Assembly: GCF_032854445.1 (NCBI RefSeq)
Contig: NC_088301.1
Span: forward strand, 35,513,187 to 35,577,186
Reading direction: 5' to 3'
Source of the DNA: Liolophura sinensis
Lineage: Eukaryota; Mollusca; Polyplacophora; Chitonida; Chitonidae
DNA: 64,000 nt
Shown here: positions 13,850-26,078 of the stretch, piece by piece
Numbering within the stretch: the first letter of the stretch is position 1
Layout of the letters: each line of letters starts with the position of its first letter
The notes under the pieces: model-generated
The model's database searches: none
Seen by the model: only the letters and a program-made list of their open reading frames with translations
What the model was told of the DNA's origin: nothing
Translations under genes and position numbers: made by a program

Positions 13850-16800
13850 AGTTTTGGTGAAGATTTCTTCTGCGATGTAGTCCTATTCACTCTTTTTTAA
13901 CATCATACTTTAATTTAGCGGAACAAATTCGTCTAAACACATTAATTAAAATAGGGAGATGGCGTATTAAACAACAGATTTTATCTGCTTTTGTTTTTAT
14001 TCGTTTTGAATCTTGTTAAATTCGACGTCAAGAGGGAGGGATAACGTCAGCTTTTAACCAGGGGCGTATAATTGGTGCAATAATTGTCCGACTCTCTTTT
14101 CCTCCCAGTGGCACGATTTTTGGAAAAGCCTGGTTATTTTTCTTTCTTTTTTATTCATTTCTTAATTAACGAGAGGAAATGTGCTTGTTTAACACAGCGT
14201 TAACGGTAGCCATGGTTGAAATATGGGAAGTATAGTTACTGCCGGTAATTTTAATACTTCCGAGATGCGCTGGCGTGATCCGAGTGGGTTCGTTACGGGA
14301 GAGGGGCGTATGAAAAACCAGAATCGCCCCCGGAGTCGAAATCAACACCTTTAACAACGGAGGTCTTTCAAGAAAACTTTTTCTTCTCATGATATCATCT
14401 GTGAAGACCTTTGTGTGAATTACCCTCGTCAATGATCCCGGCTAGTTAGCGCGGACGCTGAGGCAGTTTGGAGGGAAGGTGAAGACCATGCCCTCAGGGG
14501 TGTTAATCACCTTTCTATATTCTTTCGGGAGATTTTTTTCTAGGGAGGCAAACTCGGTATTTCTCCAAGACCAGTATAGAACGCGAAACCGGGAATCGAG
14601 CGATCGTAGATTTTAATGTGTCGGCCGAAAACTCGAATACGTAGTCTGTTAAAGAGATTGTTAAGCCTAACGAACAATGAACTTGGCCTTCGCCTTGTAG
14701 GAGAAGACCTATCCTCTGGTTCTAATTCAATCGAGCTATTGTATTCACCCAAATTTCTGCTGCGAACACGGGCAGGGGAGAGAGGAATATTTCCGGCGGC
14801 CATGCAGTGACTAAGACATGGACGTTTCATCGAGGCATTAATCGTGTTTTCGGTGGTTTGCCTAAACATAGTGGTTAAGTTCTCCAGCCAAGATCAAAGA
14901 CTGTCTTTCCTCTAGTCTTCACTGCTTGTGTTAACTCATCGGCTTCAAGCTTCTCGTCATTCTAGGAACACGCTCTCAAGAAAATTCGTAGAGTTTTTGG
15001 GTTTCGTTTTAAGGTAATGAAATTATGTAAATGGATGAAAGTTGAGAAGATGGGACACAATCACTTGTTCACTTCTGCTAAGTCTCCTTTGTCCTAGCTT
15101 CACACTTTATGCTATTGTTACCCTCGTGAAAATATTCACACAAGTTTATACCACGTGAAATACAACTATACGTAAGGCATAGTCACTTCTTTTCTAAAGG
15201 ATATAGCTTCAAGGATGTCCATCACTATATATTTAAGACAGATGTTTCCATTAAAACACCGAAAGCTTTGTTATACTCACTTTTATAGATGTGCACTGTA
15301 ATATTACTAATAGAGGAAATACATGATAACGAAACTGATCAAATGGGAAACATTTTTTACTTTTAAGTAGACCTTCGTGCCACAGTATGCACCAAATTTA
15401 TGTCCAATCAGGATGATATATTGTATACTTGACGTCATTCACGCTTTGCCACCTTTAATTGTATTCTGACAAGTTTGTAAGTCTTGTAAGAGTTTGTATT
15501 TGTTTTTGCTCTTGACAAATATAACTGGATCTCATTGTCGATATCAATTTTAAAAATGGAACACGTAAACTGAAAGCAGTTTCAAATCCTTTCCTAATGG
15601 CACCCACATATAAGATGAAAACATTTTTTGTAGTGAAATGCGATGACTTTATGTTACGAACTATGTTTAAGTTCATAGATTTAAATAATCGATAATATGA
15701 AGTTTCTTGTCATAAAAGTCTTCTCTGCTTTGAGCTTTTTTGAAGTAGCGAGATCTGAAGTAAATTTGACAATAAGTGTCGTGAAAAAAATTAATAGGTA
15801 TTTCCCTTAAACTACAGAACACTGAAATTTCGTTTGCTTTCTAATGGTGTGTGGCCGTAAATTCCGACCACACTGGACGATGAGGTTTATAGCCGCCTTC
15901 CATCCCAAGGATAGCTTGGTTTTGGGCATCGCCATGTGCTATACAAACCGAGAAACACGTGTGAGCTAGATTTTGAATAGCAACAAAACTCTAGAAACGC
16001 ACGAGAAGCTGCCTTTGATTGCACTCAACCAGACCCGCGCCTAATGTGATAGTGTTTTCTTAAGGAGCCCACATAAAAGTGGATCTCATAACGGGAAATG
16101 GCCAAATATTTACTCTTTAGATCAACTTCTTGTCGAACCTGTTAAAATATGTGAACGTGTGAGAAATGGCCCTACATACGATAGCTATCTACATGTATAT
16201 CGAATCGTTTTCAAAAACTCAAGTTCCGTGCAAAAGAAACACCATGGCTGATCTCCACGGGGCCATGTACACTCTCGCTAAAAATGTTCCCCCCTTTCAT
16301 CTTGCACGGTGTGGCTTTGCCTTATCTTTAGCATATATAGTTGGGCTATATGGGCATCCGAAGGTCGGGGCAGTATAGCGTAAGTCTTAGTGACAAGATA
16401 TATCTTCACGTGTATGAACAGTACATATACTTAGCAGATATATAAACACTGACACTCAGCTGTGTGTATAGTTTCATGTCTGGAAAAGCGTATCGAATAT
16501 CGAAAAATTGCTTTCCTAAAATCGTGTTTAATTACAAGCCATGTAATTTATTGGTTATAAACAACTCAATAAGATACAAATTCTTTGGTGCAGTATAATA
16601 GGAGAATGTAATCATGCATGGTTATTCCACATAAACGTATAAATGTTTATTTGTGTGTGATATTTCTATTACAATAAGCGAATAAGAATACGTCATATAT
16701 TACAGACGTAAAAAAGTGTTGCATTCCTCATAGAATGCCGATGTACATTGTTTATTTACATAACTTGTTTGCATTAACGTTTTCTGAAATGATGCATAGT

Positions 16801-19800
16801 TCAAAACAAAAGAAGGTCAGATCATAAGCACAACTTATTAGTTTCGTCAACCATTAATGTCTCAAATGAAAAGTTTCATTCAATTTGAGGGATCAAGCTT
16901 TTCCTCTCTCTTTTATTACCTTATAAGAGTTCGTTAGAGTGTGTCTATTTTAAGGATGATTGTTTGTTTTATTTATTTTGCTAATTACAACATCATTTTT
17001 ATTTTGTAATTGTTGTGCATACGTGGTTAGAACTTTTCTTTTATCAAGTAATTGCCATGTCTAAGCAATGTTTGCCCTTCACTACCTTATTAATTAACCG
17101 ATAATACACAAAAAGCGATTCATTGGTTAAACTGTAAGGGAAAATACCGATCCGGAAATGTATGTCATTTACATAACTTATCATTATATATATTTATTTG
17201 CAATAAAAATATTGCATGTTTAAAGAATGTAAGTTATTTAATGATTTTGCATTATTCAGGTAATTACTCTTAGGAATGCATTTTAATATCTTCTGTATTT
17301 GCTTTGTCATAAACCTGGATTGCGTTTGGCAACTGCCTGATGACTCACCACTCGTCAATTAAAGTATGCCTTCTTTCTTACAAGAAATATGCAGATGTTT
17401 GTTTATATTCAAACTGAGCTTTTTTTTACTTTCTATGACATTAATAACATTGTACTTGTGTACCAGTTACTATGGAAAACTGTGGAACTAGACAGTTTTG
17501 CACATCCACACGCATGCAGATGACGCAGGTCCGGTCACGTAATTATGACCAGCAGCAAAGATTGATACACCATAATTGAATTTACAATGTGTATATGCAT
17601 CGATTATTATAGTCTTGACAGTTAGTCCAACATTGACATGACATGTCATTATGAGTTGCTAAGCGTCTCCCATCGAGGTGCTCAAGTGAATGAAGAAATA
17701 CCAACGCAATTTAATAACCCCAACGCATTATGAAAAATATACTTTTGCGAATGCAAAGGCCTGCTTGTGCACATTCCATGCGATATAAACTTCCTACCCG
17801 CACAAACTGCGAACCAGTGTTCTCAGAATGTGGGAAAATATTTCTTCCCTTGGGGTCTGATTCTAATCGATGTTTTTCTAGCAATCTTTCTTGGAGCGTA
17901 TGGCAGCGTCCGCAAAGCGCCTGTCTGCCCAATGTCCTGGTGGAAGCAAGCAGGGCAACGTAGTCTCTTCTGTCTTCTGTCCTATCTCTGTTTCGTTGGA
18001 CAAACAGTACACAAAAGCGAGTTTGTTTTCCCACAAGGTACTTTGGGTACAAAAACCCACCCTGCGGGGGTTCGAACTCAACCTGATTCGGAATTAACTC
18101 GAAGACTATTATCAACCTCCCATATGACCTTCGCCGAGATAAGTCATCCAATGACCATTGGTCAGTCTGCATTAACTCCGAAAGCAAACCATTTCAATTT
18201 TGGAAAAGTAATGAAAGTACAGCCGTCCCGGTGTTAATTTTCTAAAGAATAAACATGGTGTAGGATGACACGGAATAATGCTATCACAGTGTTGATGGTG
18301 AAAGCCACTCCATTATTTGTGAAGTATACATACACAAAAAGGTTAGGGAAATGACCCTTCAACCCCTTCGTAGAGTACCATTAGTAAGATAGTTTGGACG
18401 TTGGAGGCATACATTTTTCTTCCCCTATACAGTCACGGAAAAAAAATTATAAGTTTTAATTTCAAGTATTACACTTTACAGATAATATAGAAGTCAAACT
18501 ATGTCAGTAAATTTTACTAGCCACTTTCTCTTTCTCGATAACTTTTCAGTAATGTAGTACGACATTTAACTGTATTATAAGCACTATATTTATTATTTGA
18601 GGCAAAACTTTCCATTAAATACCTGATTAACTTCTCCAAATAATTCAGGGGGGGGGGGCGGGGATTTTTAACGCCTTCAATTCAGCGAACTTGGAGAAAA
18701 CGCTTATATATCCTTCAGCGGTGTATTATCAGACTATTACCTTTTACCTCTCCCAGCACAAAAATGATGATCTCAATATGTCTTAAAACTGGCAACATTG
18801 TTTTTAAACTTTATAAATAACCAGGAAAAATTTTATATAAAGTATAACTAAAGACCAGAAACTGTAAGAGTTGTTAAGGGGCTTAATTTACTTTCCCTGT
18901 TGCAGTAATATAGCTTTAATATAGCTTTCTCGTTCGTATTTTTTAAATTGTTGGTGTAACTTGTTTGGTGAGTAATGGTTCCGCATGTACAAGGTTTGCC
19001 TTCGATGCAGCTTCTCACAGTGGATCATGCATGCGATATTTTACAGTCCAACACGTGGTGTCCGAATATTTTAATTTTCAGTAAAGATCAGGGATCTGAC
19101 CTGATTCTTCCCACCTTAACTATGTCTTGAATACAGCAGTTTAGATTAAAAATTGAAAGGCTTGTATTATAATTTAAAATCTGTACTGTTGATTTTGTGG
19201 AGTTACACTAGAAAATGTATATACTCTAAGACAAAGCTAAATTTTAGTAGGTATAGTAATCTTTAATCTCAGTGGTATGTATGTCTTCGCTATCTTCATT
19301 TCAAGGTATCCCATAATTCCCTCCGATATTTGAAAGTGCTACCTCTAAATGTTCTAAACTGTTTTAAGTCAGCTCAATTAATTAAAAGAAAGGCAAATTA
19401 TATGTCGTTTCCTTTTGAGCCGTCGGATTTCCGTTAAATGAATGTTTTGGTTCGAGTTAGCCTGGTTATCAACACAGCGTTGGGTCAAAACGTCGGCAGT
19501 GCGCCACCTGGCCGAAAACTAAAGGACCAATGGAATCGCGCAAAATCTGGAGACAGAAGGTGTTGAAAGAAACTCGGGTGTCTTTCCTATCACACGGGTC
19601 AGTGCTCGCCACCCCCAACAGAAACAATTTGCGGTCAGTGCACTGTTAAGAGCATTAGGTCGAGTTACTGTTTTACCAGGGTTTGTGCACTAAAAGACAT
19701 CGCCTTTGATTAGAGAGTTCTTTTGTTTTCGCCATACCACATTGAATCGGCCCTTTCTTTTTCAGACATGAAAAGTTATCAGCTGACGGATCTGAGGAAA

Positions 19801-21920
19801 GCGTTCTATTAAGGAAGACATGGTGTTTTTTGTCTTGTGTAGCTTGCACCGCAGATCATAATTAAATTTTAACCTTTTCAGTGGGTTTTCGAGATAGGCG
19901 TGCTTCTCAGACATAAATCAGGGCTAGTTATGATGATGAATGAAAGCAAATCGTTTATGTAGAATTTGGGCCCACCGACATTACAGATTACAGAGCGTCC
20001 GATTGGCTGGGACCACTACGAATGCGTGAGACGAAACCCTAAACCTGTTAAATAACCATTAAGGCGGCCTAATTCTCTTCTCCTCTAAATCGGTTTCAGC
20101 AGGTCTTATAACAGGATCAGACTGAAACTTTAAGCACCTACACTTACACAGCCTGTCTGATCAACGAACAACAGGTAATCAAGAAGTAACATCTATGTAG
20201 AAGACTCGAAGTGCTTGATTCTTTTCCTTTACAAGGCTGTATATCTTTATTTCGTTTGTATTGTTTGTGTGATATACAGATTTACACTGCCAAATATCCA
20301 GTATTCCAGTCATGAATAAATCAAAGGGAAAACAAATTGAGGTCAAAACATATGATACGCTCTTATTTATACTGCATGGCCTGAAAATTTGGCAGCAAGT
20401 TTTTATCGGTAAATAATGATGGTTTATAAAGGTATGCATGCTTTTGATATATACAAGTTATCAATCATGCTTACATAGATTTTAAAAGAAATACACATGT
20501 AACATAACATGTAAGATGGCAAGTACATCAATAATGCTATTTGTCACAAAACAGCAGTTAGTTTATTCATGGTTGACGCATAATAAGCCAAACTTGGGAA
20601 ATCTTTGTGAAATTGTGATTGTGAGACTACCGCTCTTTTGCTGTAGAGGTTCCGTGTGGGTATGAAACAGTTTGAAGCTATGTGGATAAATGGGAATTAA
20701 TTAAGACAAACATGGGCCTGTTTTTGTTGAAATGGAGACGGGTCTCCAAGGAGAGCAGTGTCAAAGTGGAACTAAAGCGCCAAAGAGCGGCAGGGAGACT
20801 CGCTTGTCTGGCAGAAAGCCGTTTACGGAAGTTTAAACATAGGTTAAACGATCTTTCTCTCTTGTGCGCAATTCGCGCCATGTTTTCTTTCCTTTCATAC
20901 AGGAGACGTCCCGTCGCAGGTTACGACACACTGAAAGATCCTACGTCTTTTATGTCCGATTAGGCGTTGATCGATGGAGGCCACCACTGAAGGCCACAAT
21001 GATACAGTGTTTCTGTCTTTCTCTGGATGTATCACGTGTCTCACTAGCTGACGGTTGCACGTGCTTAAAATGCTCTGTGTAATAACCACATCAAGGGAAC
21101 TTTAGGTATCAAAAGGCCTGTTTAAGACATATGCAGGGTTTATAGAGTAAAACTTAAGCCAAGAACCAAAAATAATTTGATTTTAGCATACTTATCAAGT
21201 ATCTTACACAACTTTTGTTTCGAGAAACAAGCAAAAAAGAATAAACAAAAAATATGGTCAGAGCTTTTAAACTATCGATTCTTAAAAATACTATATATTC
21301 TTTCCACAAAGATTAAGTAGGACACACAAAGTTATCAAACTTTTTCATAGCCCCTTACTGCGCAGTTTATCAGAAGTGTTTTGTTAAACGTTTCCTTCCC
21401 TTATCTAATACAAAGAAATGTCTTCGATTAACTTTGGCAAGTACTGGGGATATAATGTATTAACAATGATGATCAGTTTCGAATCAATCAGTCGATGGTC
21501 CAATTTAAAACATTGCATAATACCTTATTTATCGTACATCCGAAAAGGTTCAATGAATGCTTAAAAAAGCCGTTTAGAGTTGGAAACTATAAAAATAAAA
21601 GACATGTCCCGTATAAAAAAACACTAAATGGAAAACATGCAGTAGTCATAGGCTGAAAAATTCTAAGTTTATTTTCTTTTCTTGTTTGCATTAACAAGAC
21701 CCACCCTTGTCATATTTCTTTGCATTGCTCTCCAAACAAAAAGCTGACAGTGTTTGTATAAATTAATCGCGTGTGTGGTCATTTTTTGCTATGTAACGTG
21801 TTGATTGGCCACCTAAGAAAAAGCCTCTCGCCGCAGGCATATACCACATTCGCCGGGATTGCGCATGTCATAATAAAGCGACTAATCTTCAGTATGTCTT
21901 AATTTTATCACACTATCGCC
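13847..21920. other. Gene-poor stretch with several more GC-rich islands
   Basis: Mostly AT-rich sequence with no recognised genes. Islands of higher GC and unusually open frames lie near 14.0-14.95 kb, 17.7-18.24 kb, 19.45-20.1 kb and 20.68-21.09 kb. In the 14.0-14.95 kb island two minus-strand frames (88 and 109 codons) follow each other. None of the translations matches a family I know. They could be unrecognised exons, non-coding RNA, regulatory DNA or decayed transposons. Confidence 0.4.
17711..18237. other. Island open on both strands (158 and 156 codons), unassigned
   Basis: Minus-strand 17711-18187 encodes 158 codons without a stop, and the antisense plus-strand frame 17767-18237 is open for 156. 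Another plus frame is open at 17730-17963. Neither translation shows a signal peptide, membrane segment or familiar motif. Reading minus strand, a B-box-like GAGTTCGAACCC lies near 18066-18077, but the five bases either side do not pair as a T-stem, so it is not an intact tRNA. A decayed or tRNA-headed repeat is as likely as a gene. Confidence 0.35.
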
Positions 21921-22292
21921 ATGAAAACGCCGAATCAAATGATGAGTTTTGTTAGGAATCTGACAGTAACCGTTATGTTTGTCGCATATGTTATAACTGT
22001 AGCAAATAGCTGTTTACTTGGTAAATATTCCCCACATCTTCCTTTCTATATGGAAACAAACAATTTGAAAGGCGTCCAGAACGACATGCGGGGAGCTTTC
22101 GTGGCCGAGGTTATTAGAGTGCCAGCGCAATGCAATGACCAAGGAGCGTCTCACCAATGCGGTCGCTATGAGTTCAAGTCCAGAACATGCTGGCTTCCGG
22201 TGGAATGTGAGAAGCAACCTGCGGATGATGATTGGTTTTCGCTGGGCTCTGGAGTGTTTCCTTCCACCATAATGCTGGCCGCCGTTGTATAA
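21921..22292 (+). CDS. Hypothetical ORF with signal peptide, running into a SINE
   Basis: The first 58 codons are unique sequence and start MKTPNQMMSFVRNLT, followed by a hydrophobic core (VTVMFVAYVITVA) and a plausible signal-peptidase site before NSCLLGKYS. The ATG is preceded by ATCGCC. From about residue 59 (AFVAEVIRV onward) the translation is simply the SINE at 22095-22345 read in frame to its 3' core (PSTIMLAAVV). The real product, if there is one, may be a secreted-protein first exon that splices out before the SINE; GAG|GTTATT and AGA|GTGCCA are only weak donors. It may equally be a chance frame. No family is recognised. Confidence 0.3.
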   Translation: MKTPNQMMSFVRNLTVTVMFVAYVITVANSCLLGKYSPHLPFYMETNNLKGVQNDMRGAFVAEVIRVPAQCNDQGASHQCGRYEFKSRTCWLPVECEKQPADDDWFSLGSGVFPSTIMLAAVV

Positions 22293-22356
22293 TTGAAATG
22301 TATAATTGAAACGGCGTAAAGCACAAATCAAATAATAAATAAATGAAACGCCATGC
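22080..22356 (+). mobile_element. Full-length tRNA-derived SINE with 10-bp target-site duplication
   Basis: The tRNA-like head starts near 22095 (TTCGTGGCCGAGGTTATTAG, A-box region), with the B-box-like GAGTTCAAGTCC at about 22170. The CACCATAATGCTGGCCGCCG core at about 22263 and a tail of ATAATAAATAAAT end the element near 22345. The flanks AACGACATGC (22080-22089) and AACGCCATGC (22347-22356) form a target-site duplication with one mismatch. The 3' core has a small internal duplication (GTATAATTGAAAT, then TATAATTGAAAC). Confidence 0.87.
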
Positions 22357-23580
22357 TTTCATTGAAATGTTAATAAATTAAGCTCCCTCCAGTTAGGAAG
22401 AAATGCATTTCGCCTTTGTCACCACAGCATTGAATGTGGTCCGTTGAAGTACTGAATCGGAGGATATCTCCACAGGATTTACAGTTACTAAAAGGCACTA
22501 TCATACACGGAGTGAAAGACTATTTTTTTAAATTTTCCTTAAAGGAACTGTAACAGTAGCTAAATAACAAAGCAAGAAATTAATGAGGCACATCTGTTCT
22601 ATTTTGTTTTGCTCTGTGCAGCTATGGGCCTTATACAACTCAGTATTACATAGCGGGTCTTTTGTTTCACTGAAATCAACGCAGACGTCATTAAATTCCT
22701 TTGTATCTGAGTACACCTGACAAACTGTTTATGTTAAAGTTTCATCGGCAGCTTTAATGTTAACTGTATACAAAAGGACGATTGTAATGGACGATTTAAA
22801 ATATTTTTATGAATAATTAACGACGGATTTTTGTACAAGGTTTTATTGGGAAAAAAATCCATATTCGATAATCGTTTAACATTTTCTGTGTTTACCAAGA
22901 ATATCTCAAATGATTTCTTTCCGTAATTTCCAGAACCCGCTTAATAACATTTGGGAACTTTATTATTTGGGCTGATCGACTTTTTGCTAAAAATCATTGG
23001 TATAGCCTCTTTAGCAGGTGATAATTACACCATGGTGATAAGAGGTATATTAAATCTGTCCATAGATTTTTATTCGGGATTGTAAATGTCAGATAAAGAT
23101 ATACCGGTGATTGATGACGTACAGAGTTGGCTCTATATGGCTTACTTATATGTAGATGAAATAATTCTTAAATATATGTACATGACATCCGGTGCTTTTC
23201 TCGATAATATGCTGGAAACATGTGATCATTTACAGATAAATATGTAAATACACTAAAAGTCTTTTCGTTGAGTTGCGGAATAACACTGCATGGGGTTATA
23301 AGGAGTGACAAAGCACATTACGAAAGAAACTTGTTTACACGGCGTTTATATGTGGTTAGTTGTAGATTACTAAAACAATATACATGTAGACGAGATTAGC
23401 GGGCAACCGCAGTCGACAAGAAATTAAATGCACTTGTCTGTTTTTCATATAAAGTACAAATATACATTTGTGCTTGTCAATTCATTTAACTATCAACAAG
23501 CAGTGAACAAGCTAGTTGAATATTGTCAATTCATTGATAATCCCTTTGCATAGTTTTAATATTACTGTATGTTAAATGAG

Positions 23581-23760
23581 ATGACAACACAAAATTTTGA
23601 GTATTTCTAGTCTAATGACGTCTAATAAATTGCAGTTAAGATCGCCGCAGTTTTTTACCTAACTGTGCTCAAGGTATGGTGTTAGGTTGGCATGTAAATT
23701 GCTACTCTATAAACATTTATATGAACAGATTTTATAAAACACCAACTGAGGCAGATTGAC
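23581..23760 (+). repeat. Dispersed repeat of unknown family, copy 1
   Basis: About 180 bp aligns with 35766-35950 over its whole length, and its core (AATGACGTCTAATAAATTGC) recurs in diverged form near 38562. Order of shared blocks: ATGACAA, ATTTTGAGTA.TTCTAG, the core, ACTGTGCTCAAGGTATGGTG, a TGTAAATT block, then CCAACTGAGG. No coding capacity, terminal inverted repeat or tRNA-like head is visible, so class is unknown. Confidence 0.75.
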
Positions 23761-26025
23761 AAGAGGCCATATTTCACCAGCTGCGGTTGATGCTCTGGGT
23801 TTATTCTATGCTGTGCATTTTTATATAAGTGATATACATGTATAAACGCACTGAAATAAGGAAAGAGGTGCATGGCTCAGCGTCCCATCTGCATTACATA
23901 CTTATCTATATCTATGCGTCGAAAACGACATTCCTGTATCAGCCGTCAACCAAAATGAACGTCCCTTGTCTATAATCACAAGGCTAGTTCCCAAAGCGAC
24001 GTTTAACGCAAACTACCAAAGGGGACTGAATCATGGAATGGGAAGCAGTGAACAGTTTTCAGGGATGGGACGACATAAGGAATGTTCTAAGAAATCACTG
24101 AATTTAATATCCACATGGTGTACCAAAAATATAAGTTGTCGATAATAAAGTATGTATCTCATTTGTGATTTTATTGCTACTGTTCATATATCCAAGGTGG
24201 CGATCTAATTTAACATGATGAATATACATTCACAATAGATTTAGATAATAATGTGGGGTCCGATAGACAATAGGGCGTCAGTCTTTTTAGCTGAAAATGT
24301 GGGTTCCAGTCTGCTTCGGGTTACACCTAAGTATATGACGTGAAAGTTGGCATTGTTGGTATACTACTGAATGGCGTTTTGCCAATGTCTGCATGTATAA
24401 TCTTAGACTGAATCGTCTTGTCTCGTCTTGGCGTTCCATGCACTAATAGAAGTTGTGAGTGCGTTTAAAGGATATAAATAATGTTAAAATTCCAAAGAAC
24501 ACAAATAGCCTTTGAACGACTACCAGTCAAAGTATCTGAAACTTAAAATTTAATATTTCTTTATATTTGTTTCAACCCAACAAAGGTTTCGTGAAACTTC
24601 GGCTTGACACAGCTTCAGCACGTCTCCATTGTCGAGAGAAAGGTGACGTCGCGTTTACTCTAGCTCTCTGACGTCGAAGGTATTTTCCGTGTAATAATGC
24701 CTATGGCAGATAAAAAAAAAGTTGTGGACTTCAGCGATGAAGGCCCAAGTGATAAATAGCAAATTCTCGCAAAATGGAAATACTGGAAGAATACATCTTC
24801 CAACGCTTATACTATTGATACAGTAGGCTTACTATATATCATTTACAAGAAACTCCAGCGAGCCTGTTTAAATAGCCTGCATATGCATTGCTGGGTTATT
24901 CCTGGCTCTGGAGGGGTTGAGCTGGTGATTTTTACCCCCTTTTGAATGTTTTCAAAAGTACAATAGGATTATTGTTCAATTAAAAAATAAATGGAAATAA
25001 AGTACCACTGAGGCTGATCTAGGCATTCGACTGTCGCTGGATATTATGCTTCAGTTTTGCAGTGGTGACGTCTAAGATGAAAGAGTACGACGTTAAACAT
25101 TAAGCACTCACTCTAAGGTCAGAGCAGCGCTGAATTATTTATCACGGACGTCAGAGAAAGCATCTCGGCTTGAACTTGGCGTTTTAATAATTTTACTGCA
25201 TTTTACAAAAGAAAACAGAGAAAAAATCCATTGTATGCGACAAAGACGGAGCAAAATTAAAATTTTTAGTTCTAATAAATTCAAAGAAAGAAAATTGTCG
25301 TACAAGATTTAATTTATTTTTATCATAAGATTGAGATGACTAAATGTTAAATTTGAACGACACAAAATGTATTTGTATAATTTAAACAGAATGACTAAGT
25401 AGGCGTATAAGGTCTATTGGGGAGATGAATGTGGTTTGGGCCGAGACGGTATGGTAGTGTCTGACATAATTTGTGATACCGTCGTTGAATATTACACGGC
25501 TTGTAAATCAGCTTATTATACGTCTGTGGTGGTCTGTAAATGATACAGACCTGTCCTACAACAAAATGGCCCTTCGGCTAAACATAACTAAATCGTTGTA
25601 AACGATCTCAAATGCAGTAGTTCTATGTTATCATATGTCACTTCATGAAGTGAATGGGTAAATGCTACGTCACAGCTTAGGTAGCGCAATCTGACATGTC
25701 TGATAGCAACATGTTTGATTGGATCAAATTCTCAAGATGGCTTCCTCGATTCAGACCAGCCATTTGTGCAGTATTGTGATTTTGTTCTACATGTTATTCG
25801 GTGAAATCTCATTAAAATAATAAAGTATGATACTTTTTAGAAAGCTTGAGTATCCTGCTTTCGATTGAAATATTTTTAGTCAGGTACCGCCTTCTCCTTT
25901 AAGGGAACGTGTACACAGAAGATAGACAGATGAGATCGTCTTACTTATTGATCTTAACATGTTCTGCACGAAAACAATCTTTTACTGTGACAGCCCTTGA
26001 TTGAATATGTTTTTTGTTAAAGCCG

Positions 26026-26078
26026 CACACACACACACACACATACACACACAAACACACACACACACACACACACAA
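26026..26078. repeat. (CA)n microsatellite
   Basis: About 26 CA units with two interruptions (a T near 26044 and an extra A near 26054). Read on the minus strand it gives the poly-(Cys-Val) run inside an otherwise meaningless frame at 25982-26290, which is therefore not a gene. Confidence 0.96.

Noticed and set aside
18060-18080. tRNA gene suggested by GAGTTCGAACCC
   Set aside because: The bases flanking the B-box do not pair as a T-stem and no acceptor stem is found.
22095-22292. Apparent netrin/TIMP-like stretch (AFVAEVIRV, cysteines) in the signal-peptide ORF
   Set aside because: The whole stretch aligns at DNA level with the tRNA-like head, B-box and core of the SINE copies at 29.0, 37.5 and 38.2 kb, so the cysteines come from repeat sequence.
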